From positions 1-64,000 of the forward strand of contig DASXZD010000068.1 in NCBI GenBank assembly GCA_036502085.1: a stretch of 64,000 nt of DNA, given 5' to 3'. The notes under the pieces are model-generated. The model was not told the DNA's origin. It saw nothing but the letters and a program-made list of their open reading frames with translations, and did no database searches. Within the stretch, counting starts at the first letter, position 1. Each line of letters begins with the position of its first letter. The translations under genes were made by a program, and so were the position numbers. Source of the stretch: PALSA-505 sp036502085. GTDB taxonomy: Bacteria > Actinomycetota > Actinomycetes > Streptosporangiales > Streptosporangiaceae. Shown here one piece after another: positions 43,582 to 51,687 of the stretch.

Positions 43582-43682
43582 GCGTTATGCAAAACCGCAT
43601 CGCGAGTGCGGGCCCGGAGGGCCTGCGCGAGTGATCGGGCAGGCCAGTGCGGAGCAACCAGGCAGGAAATTTTGCATAACGC
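43582..43682. repeat. 101-bp element with 13-bp perfect inverted ends
   Basis: GCGTTATGCAAAA (43582-43594) and TTTTGCATAACGC (43670-43682) bound a GC-rich interior with further short symmetries (CCGCA...TGCGG). It lies between convergent genes and could be a long terminator hairpin or a small non-coding mobile repeat. It contains no gene. Confidence 0.75.
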
Positions 43683-43701
43683 GACTTTCGCATAAAACAC
43701 T

Positions 43702-43790
43702 GAGGCTTATTCAAACCCGGTCGGCAGGCCGGCGTAGCCGCAGGCCAAACCCGGCTACGCCGATAGTCGACCGAAGTTTGAATAAGCCTC
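43702..43790. terminator. 89-bp nested inverted repeat at the convergent gene ends
   Basis: GAGGCTTATTCAAAC (43702-43716) pairs with GTTTGAATAAGCCTC (43776-43790). Inside, CGGTCG pairs with CGACCG and GGCGTAGCCG (43731-43740) with CGGCTACGCC (43752-43761). The right arm overlaps the stop codon of the thioesterase-like gene. A strong candidate two-way terminator, right after the 101-bp element. Confidence 0.7.
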
Positions 43791-44610
43791 ACGCGGCGGG
43801 CTGCTGCTCGCCCGGCGTGATCTGCGCGACCAGGAGCTCGGCGACTTCCGGTGTGATCGGATTGTCCGTGTCGAGGGCTGGCAGCGGGCAGACCTCGAAC
43901 CCGCCGGGAGGCAGGCCGGGAACGGCGACGCCGTCCCGGCCTTCGGTCAGCACCGTCACCGCAGCGGTCCCGTCGGCCCAGTCGGCCAGCGAGTCGTTCC
44001 GGCACGCCAGCAGGAAGGCCAGCCAGGACCGGTACGTCAGCAGCAGCTCACCGAAGGGGTCGTCCGCCCCGTCCAGCCCCTGGCCGGCAACCAGGATCTC
44101 CAGCTCGGCACGGAGGAGTTCCTCCATGCGCTGCACGCAGCGACCAGGGTCGCCGTCAAGCTCAGGGCACGGTGGCTGGCGCCCGCCCAGGTTGGCCGCC
44201 AGCGTCGCGAACTCTTCCTCGATGAACGTGCTGTCGGGCCACGTGGGCCGCAGCAGGACGGCGGTTGCCTTCCGCGAGCGCGCCAGCAGCGTCGCGATGT
44301 GCACGGACAGCGCCGCGGCGCTGCAATAGCCGATGACGAAGGCGGGACCGTCAGCGGGCTGGGAACGCGCAAACAAGCCGGCGGCTTCGGCAGCCAGGTC
44401 AGCCAGGGATATGTAGGGCCGGTCCTGGGACAGGGCGGCGAGCGGATCGACCTGGTAGACCGGTCGGCCTTCGGCCCGGCTGCTGACCAGCTGGCTGAGC
44501 CGGGGCGCCGAGGAGAAGGCCTGGAAATCGGCGACCAAGACCGGCCGGGCGGTGCCGGGAACGAGCCGCTGGAGAATGCTGTCGCCGTCATCTATCAGGG
44601 GATTAGCCAT
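43789..44610 (-). CDS. thioesterase-like alpha/beta-hydrolase protein with Cys nucleophile
   Basis: 273 residues. YISLADLAAEAAGLF followed by FVIGYCSAAALSVHIATLL is laid out like NRPS type I/II thioesterases, but the nucleophile-elbow residue is Cys96 (G-x-C-x-A) where Ser is usual. A likely acid/His pair downstream was not fixed. It is probably transcribed with the A-tail/PCP gene 128 bases upstream, so release or transfer of a carrier-bound intermediate is the best guess. Confidence 0.55.
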   Translation of the reverse strand: MANPLIDDGDSILQRLVPGTARPVLVADFQAFSSAPRLSQLVSSRAEGRPVYQVDPLAALSQDRPYISLADLAAEAAGLFARSQPADGPAFVIGYCSAAALSVHIATLLARSRKATAVLLRPTWPDSTFIEEEFATLAANLGGRQPPCPELDGDPGRCVQRMEELLRAELEILVAGQGLDGADDPFGELLLTYRSWLAFLLACRNDSLADWADGTAAVTVLTEGRDGVAVPGLPPGGFEVCPLPALDTDNPITPEVAELLVAQITPGEQQPAA

Positions 44611-44738
44611 GCTTCGATAGCCTCACAGTCGGCGTGGGCCCAGGCACCTTCGATATTGCCGCCGGGCCTGGCCGGCAGCCCGGCCTATGCCATGGGGCCT
44701 ATCGCACAGAGGTCCGGTGCGTGGGCAGAGGGGAGTGG

Positions 44739-45281
44739 TTACTTCCGGGCGTCGGCCATGAGGTCGAGCCTGCAATCGAGGTCACCGGGGGTGGACGCCT
44801 TGAACAAGTCGGCCATCGACACCCTGACCCCGACGGCGATGCTGATGCGCCCGGCCAGCACCATGGCCTCCACCGACCGGCCGCCGAGGTCAAAGAAATC
44901 GTTATCGACGCCGCACCTGGCCACCCCCAGTACCTCGGCAAACAGCTCACACAAGATTTCCTGGCGGGAGGTGGCCGGCGCCCGGTACGGCAGCAGGCCG
45001 CTCAGGTCGGGCACCGGCAGCGCGGCGACATCGACCGCTCCCGCCGCCGTCACAGGCATCTCGTCGACGACCACGGTCGCGGCCGGCATGCTGCCGTTAT
45101 GCAGTGCCTTCCTGGCGTACGCATGCAGCTCAGGCACGTCCAGGCCGGGGCCGGACGGCGCGACGTAGGCGATCAGGCACCGATCGGCCTGGTCGGCACC
45201 GTGCTCGATGACCACGACGTCGGCGAGCCCGGGAAAGGCCGCCAGGGTTGACCTGACTTCTCCAATGCCTTCGGAATCCAT
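44739..45281 (-). CDS. vestigial adenylation C-terminal subdomain fused to a peptidyl carrier protein
   Basis: 180 residues. Residues 1-95 resemble only the small C-terminal lobe of NRPS adenylation domains (RCLIAYVAPSGPGLDVPELHAYARKAL). The A10 motif normally ending PNGKVDRKAL reads VTAAGAVDVAAL, so the catalytic Lys is missing. Residues 105-175 form a canonical carrier with DNDFFDLGGRSVEAM (Ser136, phosphopantetheine site). It cannot adenylate by itself; it should act as a free carrier loaded by another enzyme. Divergent to the MbtH gene. Confidence 0.82.
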   Translation of the reverse strand: MDSEGIGEVRSTLAAFPGLADVVVIEHGADQADRCLIAYVAPSGPGLDVPELHAYARKALHNGSMPAATVVVDEMPVTAAGAVDVAALPVPDLSGLLPYRAPATSRQEILCELFAEVLGVARCGVDNDFFDLGGRSVEAMVLAGRISIAVGVRVSMADLFKASTPGDLDCRLDLMADARK

Positions 45282-45475
45282 AACGGCTCACCGTCCATCT
45301 GCGGGTGCGGCACGAATTGCCGGACTAGCTAGCTGCCGGCTACGCCTCACCGTCGCAGGGCGGAAGGGGCACCGCACCTTCCCGATTGCGCGCCTGACGT
45401 GCTCGGCTTTGCCGGCTCGCGCCGGTCGCAATGTCGAAGGTGCCTGCGCGCGGCCGGGCGTGCGAGGCTGCCGGC

Positions 45476-45685
45476 ATGGCGAATCCCTTCGAAGACCCAG
45501 ACGCTTCCTACCGGGTGCTCGTGAACCACGAGGGTCAGCACAGCCTGTGGCCGGCCACCCAGCCCACGCCGCACGGCTGGACCGTCGCGCACGACACAGA
45601 CTCTCGGGCCAGCTGCCTTGAGTACATAGAGAAGAACTGGACCGACATGCGCCCCAAGAGCCTGATCGAGGCCGACAGCGGCTGA
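45476..45685 (+). CDS. MbtH-family protein
   Basis: 69 residues. NPFEDPDASYRVLVNHEGQ at the start, SLWPATQPTPHGW in the middle, and the NWTDMRPKSL end are the family hallmarks. MbtH proteins bind and activate NRPS adenylation domains. The likely client is the A-PCP protein at 54674. Start at 45476 by family alignment; divergent from the A-tail/PCP gene across a 194-base promoter region. Confidence 0.95.
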   Translation: MANPFEDPDASYRVLVNHEGQHSLWPATQPTPHGWTVAHDTDSRASCLEYIEKNWTDMRPKSLIEADSG

Positions 45686-45817
45686 CGCGCCCGCTGCTCA
45701 CATGCAGCATCGTGAGAGAGGAACCAGAACTCCCCGGCAAATACCTTCATACCGGGATGTTATTGACCCAATTAATCCTCGGGTGAGCCCGGGTCTTCCA
45801 CGGGAAGTGAGACAAGC

Positions 45818-46252
45818 ATGAGCACCAAATCATCCGCGCCAGTCACACCCAAGATACCCGACGCGCTCATGGCGGAGATCGCCGCCGTGCCAGGCCGTTT
45901 GGTCTCGGCCTGGGCCGCTAACGACGCAGAGGCTTTCTCCCAGCTATTCACTCAGGACGGGACGCTAATCCTGCCGGGTGTATACAAGAAGGGCCGCGAC
46001 GATATCCGGCAATTCATGGAAGCCGGATACGCCGGGCCCTACAAGGGGACCAGCGTCACCGGGACGCCGCTGGACATCAAGCCGCTCGGCACCGACGCCT
46101 TCGCGCTGCTGACCGTGGGGGGCGTGCTCGCGCCCGGGGAGACGGAAGTGTCGACCAAGCAGGCCATCCGCGCGTCCTGGATCCTCGTCAAGGACGACGA
46201 CACTTGGCGGCTGGCCGTCTACCAGAACTGCCCGCGCGATCCGGCTAGCTGA
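45818..46252 (+). CDS. SnoaL-like/SgcJ-family protein
   Basis: 144 residues. NTF2-like fold: LVSAWAANDAEAFSQLFTQDGTLILPGVYKKGRDDIRQFM and a late WILVKDDDTWRLAVYQNCP strand match the SgcJ/EcaC group. SgcJ-type proteins occur in nine-membered enediyne clusters; the catalytic role is unsettled. GGAAGTGAG precedes the ATG. Next gene starts 75 bases on in the same direction. Confidence 0.82.
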   Translation: MSTKSSAPVTPKIPDALMAEIAAVPGRLVSAWAANDAEAFSQLFTQDGTLILPGVYKKGRDDIRQFMEAGYAGPYKGTSVTGTPLDIKPLGTDAFALLTVGGVLAPGETEVSTKQAIRASWILVKDDDTWRLAVYQNCPRDPAS

Positions 46253-46327
46253 TCGCGGGAGATCGTTCCCCATACGTCTTTCTTCTTGATCTTGTGCGGC
46301 CGAGGCTGACGGAAGGGGAGGAGCTTG

Positions 46328-48808
46328 ATGCCTGCTGGACCGGGGCCTGCCGTCCAGCAGGGCCATCAGGGTCAGCTCGCGCCGCATCTGACGCGGCTGT
46401 CGGGTGACTGGGCGCTGTGGCGCACGGTCTGCCTGCGCGGGGCGGGTTTCCCCGTCAGCCTGCTCGCCGACCTCGGCGCCCCGGCCCTGGCCCGCACCGC
46501 CGACACCGTCAATTCCAGCGCCGCCGCCCCCGGCGCCGCCGCCCCCGGCTCTGACAGTGCCGGCACTGTCAGAGCCGGCACTGTCAGAGCCGACACTGTC
46601 AGAGCCGCTTATGCCGCCGAGTTCGACGCCGAGGCCCGGCGGCTGTCGGCGGTCCTGAACCAGGTGGCCGGCCTGCCGCCCCTGCGGGAGGCCGTCGCCT
46701 GGCAGAACCGGCACGCGCTGGAGACCGGCATCGACGTGCTGCTGCGGCACGGACCCGGGACGGGCCAGCGCAATGCGCAGCGCAGGCGGCACGAATCGCT
46801 CGTCGCTAGCTACCTGCAGCGCTACTGCGCGAAGAACGACACGATCGGATTCTTCGGGCCGATGTGCTGGTCCTGGATCGACGACGGGGTCGGCGTCCGG
46901 GTCACACCCGCCGCTCCCGGCAAGATGATCGCGACTCGCGTCACCTACCTTGAGGGCTGGGCCGTCCGCGCGATCTTGGACCGCCATAAAGCTGCGCTGC
47001 GCCCGTGGCTGGTGCCGAGGCGGGTGCCGTTCATCAGTGTCGATGGCATGCGGCTGCGCCTGCCGCTCGGGCGGCCGCGCCCGCTGTCGGCGGCCGAGGC
47101 GGCGGTGCTGCTGGCCTGCGACGGCAGCAGGGACGCCACCGAGGTCACCGCGGCGGTCCTCGCCGATCCCGCCGCCGGGATGGACGACGCGGCGGAGGTC
47201 TTCGCGCTGATGGAACGGCTGGCCGCCAGCCACCGGCTGCTCTGGCAGATCGACGTCGCACCGCAGGACATCTGGCCCGAGCGCTCGGCACGCACGCTGC
47301 TGGCCCGGGTCACCGATGACGCCATCCGCGAGCCGGCCGAACAGGCTCTGGCGGAGCTGACCGCCGCCAGGGACGAGGTGGCCGCCGCCGCGGGCGACGC
47401 GGATCGGGTCGCCAAGGCCATGGCCGGCCTTGAGGCGACGTTCACCCGGCTGTCCGGGGATCCGGCCACCCGCGGGGCGGGCCAGGCGTACGCAGGCAGG
47501 ACTGTGGTCTACGAGGAGTGCCTGCGCGGCGACACCGTGCGGCTGGGCACGGACACCCTGGACGGCATCCGCGAGGCGCTCGCGCTGGTGCTGGACAGCG
47601 CCCGCTGGTTCACCATCGCCTGCGGCGCCGCCTACACCCGGCATTTCGAGGCGGCCTACCGGCAGCTAGCCGATGAGCTCGGCACGGACGTGGTGCCGCT
47701 CGCCGACTGGTGGGCGCTGGAGGTCGAGGCGCTTTCCCGCGAGCGGCCGCCGTTCATCGAGCCGGTGTTGCGCGAGCTGTGGCAGCGCTGGGCGGCGCTG
47801 CTGGATCTGCCGCCTGACGCGCGGCGGGTCCAGCTCCGCGCGGCCGACCTGCGAGAGCGCGTGGCGGCGGCGTTCCCGGCCGCCCCGCTGCCCTGGCCGC
47901 TGGCCGTGCATCACAGCCCTGACCTGATGATCGCCGAAGCCGAAGCCGGAGCAGCAGCCGAAGCCGGAGCAGGAGCCCAAGCCGGTCCCGGCGCCGGCGC
48001 CCCGCTCACCTGGGTGCTCGGCGAGGTCCACCCTGGCCTCATGACCTTGCGCTACGCCACCTGGATGGAGTTCCACGACGCGCCAGCGACGGTGCACGCC
48101 GCCATCCGGCACGACCTGCGCGGCCCGGCGGTCTGGCTGGCCGAGACCGACACCCCCGGACATTCAGGTACCAGCATCCAGCTGGCCGCCGTATCGCCCA
48201 GGCCCGGCGACCTGCGCCTGATGTACGCGAATGACTCATGCGGCCATGACCCCGCGGCGACGCTGATGACCGGTGACTGCGACCTGGTCAGCTCGCCGTC
48301 CGGGCTGCGGGTACGACGCAGGGACGGGACGCTGGAACGCGGCCTGCTCGAAGTGCTCGGCAACCTGATCAGCACGATGACCGCCGGCAGTTTCGACCTG
48401 ATGGCGCCGGCCGCGCACACGCCCCGCGTCATCATCGACGATCTCGTGGTCAGCCGGGAGAAATGGACGCTGCCCGCCACCGAGCCTGCCTTCGCCGGCC
48501 ACGCCGACCAGAGCACTCGCTACCTGCAGGCCCGGGCCTGGGCGGCCAGGCACGGGCTGCCGCGGCACGTGTTCTTGCGGCTCAGCGGCGAGCGCAAGCC
48601 GATCTACGCGGACCTGACCAGCCTGGCGTCGATCGATCTTCTCTGCCGTGGACTGCGCCGGGCCCGCCGCAACGCCGGCCCGGACGCGAAGGTGACGATC
48701 GCCGAGATGCTGCCCGGCCCCGACCAGGCGTGGCTGTTCGACGCGCAGGGCCGAAGGTACACCGCCGAGCTGCGGATGGTCGCTACCGATCTCAGGCCAG
48801 AAGGCTGA
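46328..48808 (+). CDS. LanB-like (lantibiotic dehydratase family) protein
   Basis: 826 residues. YLQRYCAKNDTIGFFGPM and the late LPRHVFLRLSGERKPIYADL match the glutamylation domain of LanB-type dehydratases. Length fits only that domain; no separate elimination domain is seen after it. Such shortened members include PEARLs, which add amino acids to a peptide from aminoacyl-tRNA. No LanC, precursor peptide or protease is near. A palindromic repeat (residues ~74-93) and an Ala/Glu/Gly-rich stretch near residue 540 are inserted. GGGGAGGAG precedes the ATG. Confidence 0.78.
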   Translation: MPAGPGPAVQQGHQGQLAPHLTRLSGDWALWRTVCLRGAGFPVSLLADLGAPALARTADTVNSSAAAPGAAAPGSDSAGTVRAGTVRADTVRAAYAAEFDAEARRLSAVLNQVAGLPPLREAVAWQNRHALETGIDVLLRHGPGTGQRNAQRRRHESLVASYLQRYCAKNDTIGFFGPMCWSWIDDGVGVRVTPAAPGKMIATRVTYLEGWAVRAILDRHKAALRPWLVPRRVPFISVDGMRLRLPLGRPRPLSAAEAAVLLACDGSRDATEVTAAVLADPAAGMDDAAEVFALMERLAASHRLLWQIDVAPQDIWPERSARTLLARVTDDAIREPAEQALAELTAARDEVAAAAGDADRVAKAMAGLEATFTRLSGDPATRGAGQAYAGRTVVYEECLRGDTVRLGTDTLDGIREALALVLDSARWFTIACGAAYTRHFEAAYRQLADELGTDVVPLADWWALEVEALSRERPPFIEPVLRELWQRWAALLDLPPDARRVQLRAADLRERVAAAFPAAPLPWPLAVHHSPDLMIAEAEAGAAAEAGAGAQAGPGAGAPLTWVLGEVHPGLMTLRYATWMEFHDAPATVHAAIRHDLRGPAVWLAETDTPGHSGTSIQLAAVSPRPGDLRLMYANDSCGHDPAATLMTGDCDLVSSPSGLRVRRRDGTLERGLLEVLGNLISTMTAGSFDLMAPAAHTPRVIIDDLVVSREKWTLPATEPAFAGHADQSTRYLQARAWAARHGLPRHVFLRLSGERKPIYADLTSLASIDLLCRGLRRARRNAGPDAKVTIAEMLPGPDQAWLFDAQGRRYTAELRMVATDLRPEG
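46547..46606 (+). repeat. 15-bp repeats with a perfect 30-bp palindrome in the LanB-like gene
   Basis: GGCACTGTCAGAGCC at 46562-46576 and 46577-46591, with a one-base variant at 46592-46606. Just before, GGCTCTGACAGTGCC (46547-46561) is the exact reverse complement. Read as G/A-S-D-S-A then AGTVR, AGTVR, ADTVR. Confidence 0.9.
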
Positions 48809-48839
48809 TCGCCCGCATCAGGCCGGAGGGCTGACCGCC
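48792..48839 (+). repeat. duplicated end of the LanB-like gene
   Basis: The last codons and stop (48792-48813) are followed after four bases by a near-copy (48818-48839) containing a second in-phase-looking CTGA. The copy is beyond the stop and not translated. Confidence 0.8.
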
Positions 48840-48913
48840 GCCGTAAACGCCCTGAACGCCCGTCGGGCACCCGGCGGTGCCGGGTGCCCGAGGAACGTAA
48901 TGCAGAGGTAGTG

Positions 48914-50002
48914 CTACGGAAGGCACTCCTCGAAACCAGGCGGCGCGTGCGGGGTCGCCGACGAGCTGAAGAACACGTTCGCGCACTCCGACAGGAAGAC
49001 GGGATCCTCCTCGGGAATGTAGTGACCCGCGTCCGGCGCCACGACCGCGTGCACGTCCGTGGCCACGCCGTCCATGGAGGTTGCGGTGGCGGTGCCGAAG
49101 CTGTCCGCGCCGCCCATCGCCAGCACCGGGATGGTCAGCTTGGTCGTGGCGTGCTTGATGTCCCAGGCCTCGTCCTTCGGGAAGGCCCGGTAGTAGTTGT
49201 AGCCGGCCTCGCGGTTCGCCGCGCTGGCGTAGGCGGCGTACCACACGCTCCTGTCCTGGGTGGTGATAGCGCCCGGCTTGTGAGCGAAGTGGTACAGGTA
49301 GTTCAGGTACGCCACCTCTGAGGCGTGGTTGTTGACGATGCCCTCCGGCGTTGGCGGGGGCGCCATGTTCAGGTCGAAGTGGAAGCTGAAGCCGTAGATG
49401 CTCTCCAGGCCGAACCCGTTGAGCATCGACTCGAGCACGCCCAGCCGGGCCACCGAGTGCCGGTAGAGCACGGCGTACGCGTAGGCGATCCCCACCCCGA
49501 GGTCATGCGAGAGGAGCGAGACGCGCGAGAAGCCCAGCGCCGTGACCGCCTCGTGCAGGAGCACCGCGGCGTCGGCCGTGGTGTATCCGGTGCCGGCGGG
49601 GACGGTCGAGTCGCCCAGCCCCGGCAGGTCGAACGCGATCACCGTGTGGGCCCTGGCCAGGCTCGGCATCACTGTGTGCCACTCCCACCAGGTCATGGGC
49701 CAGCCGTGGATGAGGACGAGGACCGGTCCTGACCCGCCGATGACGTAATGAATGGTGTCGCCGGTGACCGTGACCATTCCCTGCCGGAATCCCGGCAGCT
49801 TGGGACTGAGCGGAGGCGCGCTCTGGACGGACTTGCTGTGCGCTGCCTGCGCGGGCAGCGCCGTGACCGTCGCGACCGCGCCGGATAGTCCCAGCGCGAC
49901 CACCAGGCCGGCGGTGGCGTACCGTCGCCACCCGCGCGCGGGAACGACTTTCCGCAGCATCCCCTCTGCGGCTGCTGTGGCCCTTCTCATGCCAAGTGAC
50001 AT
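48914..50002 (-). CDS. exported alpha/beta hydrolase, epoxide-hydrolase-like
   Basis: 362 residues. A twin-arginine-poor but clear signal peptide (basic stretch to ~28, hydrophobic 29-49, likely cut after AQA at 53). The alpha/beta hydrolase has LIHGWP (oxyanion) and SHDLGVG with Asp167 as nucleophile, as in epoxide hydrolases and haloalkane dehalogenases. The catalytic His is in PDAGHYIPEEDP. GGAAGG precedes the ATG. It acts outside the membrane, perhaps in self-protection against a reactive product. Convergent to the LanB-like gene. Confidence 0.82.
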   Translation of the reverse strand: MSLGMRRATAAAEGMLRKVVPARGWRRYATAGLVVALGLSGAVATVTALPAQAAHSKSVQSAPPLSPKLPGFRQGMVTVTGDTIHYVIGGSGPVLVLIHGWPMTWWEWHTVMPSLARAHTVIAFDLPGLGDSTVPAGTGYTTADAAVLLHEAVTALGFSRVSLLSHDLGVGIAYAYAVLYRHSVARLGVLESMLNGFGLESIYGFSFHFDLNMAPPPTPEGIVNNHASEVAYLNYLYHFAHKPGAITTQDRSVWYAAYASAANREAGYNYYRAFPKDEAWDIKHATTKLTIPVLAMGGADSFGTATATSMDGVATDVHAVVAPDAGHYIPEEDPVFLSECANVFFSSSATPHAPPGFEECLP

Positions 50003-50326
50003 GTCAATCCTTCCGAATCGGACAACGACACGGACTGCTGGCATGCGGGCAAGCAGCCGTTACATATGCGCATTATGGTAGCTTTCGTCCCGCCCAAAAT
50101 CTCTCAGGTTGCCGCCCTGACCGACTTTTTCGCATACTTCAATCTCCGTAATGCCGCCGCAACGGGTCTTAATTCACCACTGAGGTTCACCCATCGGCAA
50201 CGCGCAAGATGCGGGAGCAGGCGAGCGGCTGCGATCGTCGGCAGTAAGTCTCGGTGGCGGTGCCGCAAGCTGCCTACTCGGGCGGTGCATGACGCGCTTA
50301 CTCGGCTGTTTCCTTGGGAGGACATG
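50003..50326. promoter_or_regulatory. 324-base divergent promoter region
   Basis: Lies between the exported hydrolase (minus) and the acyl-CoA-dehydrogenase-like monooxygenase (plus). Lower GC near 50055-50165. No gene, repeat or clear -35/-10 pair was recognised; both promoters must be here. Confidence 0.4.
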
Positions 50327-51508
50327 ATGCAGAAGACCAAAGCTCCGGCGCGGGAGCAGCTTGTTCAGCGCGCGTCCGAGCTTGTGCCGCTGCTCGCGAA
50401 GCATGCGGCGTGGTCGGAAGAGAACCGGCGGCTTCACGAGGAGTCGATCGAGGCCCTGGCCGACGCCGGCATCTTCCGCATGCGGGTACCCGCGCGCTAC
50501 GGCGGCTACGAGTCCGACACGCGGACGCTGGTCGACGTGGCGGCCGAGCTCGGCCGCGCCGACGGTTCCACCGCGTGGACGACGTCGGTGTACTGGATTC
50601 CCACCTGGATGGCGTGCATGTTCCCCGACCAGGTCCAGGACGAGGTGTTCTCGACCCCGGACGTCCGGGTGTGCGGGACGCTGAGCCCGAGCGCGATGGC
50701 CGTCCCGACCGACGGAGGTATCGTCGTCAACGGCAAGTGGGGATTCGTCAGCGGGGCGCTGCACAGCCACTGGCAGGAAATCGTCGCGATCCTCGTCGGC
50801 GGCGGGGGCGAGCCGCATCCGGTCGTCGCAATGGTGCCGATATCGGACCTGCAGATCATCGACGACTGGTACACGGCGGGGATGAAGGGCAGCGGCAGCG
50901 TCAGTACGGTCGCGGCGGACCTATTCGTCCCGCAGGAGCGCGTGCTGCACATCGGCGCGATCCTGGCTGGCATGTCGGCCTCGCCGCAGAACGCCGCCGC
51001 CGCGATCTACCGCTCGCCCATGCTCCCGGTCGCCTCCGCGTCCTCGGTGGGCTGCGTCCTCGGCATGGCGAAGGCCGCGAAGGAGGCATTCTTCGCGCGG
51101 CTGCCCCAACGCAAGATCACCTACACCGGCTACGACAAGCAGGCCCAGGCGCCGATCACCCATCTGCAGACCGCCGCGGCGGTCATGAAGATCGACCAAG
51201 CCGAATTCCACGCCCACCGCCTGGCCACGCTGGTGGACACCAAGGGCGCGGAAAACACTCCGTGGACCCTGGAGGAGCGGATCAGGGCACGCGCCGACCT
51301 CGGCGCGGTGTGCGGGCTCGCCAAGGAAGCCGTCGACATCCTGGCCTCGGCCAGCGGCGGCTCGTCCATCTACAGCGACCAGCCGATCCAGCGGATCGCC
51401 CGCGACGTCAACGCGGTCACCATGCACGCCCTGATGCACCCGGACACCAACGCCGAGCTCTACGGCCGGATCCTGTGCGGCCTCGAGCCCGACACGCTCT
51501 ACATCTGA
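50327..51508 (+). CDS. acyl-CoA-dehydrogenase-fold flavin monooxygenase (group D)
   Basis: 393 residues. RMRVPARYGGYESDTRTLVDVAAELGRADGSTAW, GKWGFVSG and a C-terminal helical bundle match HsaA/KijD3-type hydroxylases, which use reduced flavin from a separate reductase. ATG 50327 is preferred to 50324 because GGGAGG then sits five bases away. It would hydroxylate an aromatic or carrier-bound substrate; no reductase is in the window. Confidence 0.82.
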   Translation: MQKTKAPAREQLVQRASELVPLLAKHAAWSEENRRLHEESIEALADAGIFRMRVPARYGGYESDTRTLVDVAAELGRADGSTAWTTSVYWIPTWMACMFPDQVQDEVFSTPDVRVCGTLSPSAMAVPTDGGIVVNGKWGFVSGALHSHWQEIVAILVGGGGEPHPVVAMVPISDLQIIDDWYTAGMKGSGSVSTVAADLFVPQERVLHIGAILAGMSASPQNAAAAIYRSPMLPVASASSVGCVLGMAKAAKEAFFARLPQRKITYTGYDKQAQAPITHLQTAAAVMKIDQAEFHAHRLATLVDTKGAENTPWTLEERIRARADLGAVCGLAKEAVDILASASGGSSIYSDQPIQRIARDVNAVTMHALMHPDTNAELYGRILCGLEPDTLYI

Positions 51509-51687
51509 CCAGACGTCTGATCCGATGGCCCTCAATCCGACCGCCGCCTCGCCTGGCCCTCCGTGGGGCAAGGCGAGGCGGCGGGCCCCTGCCTGAGGGT
51601 CGGCACGTTCGGCCTGCCGGGCTCCGCCGCCACATCGCAAATGCGCCGGCCGGGTGACATGTCGTCACCCGGCCGGAGTCGTGAGCG

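Noticed and set aside
46328..48808. Lanthipeptide cluster
   Set aside because: There is a LanB-like domain but no precursor peptide, LanC, protease or elimination domain nearby.
50066..50326. Upstream coding extension of the acyl-CoA-dehydrogenase-like gene
   Set aside because: Composition is unlike the protein and a good ribosome site precedes ATG 50327.
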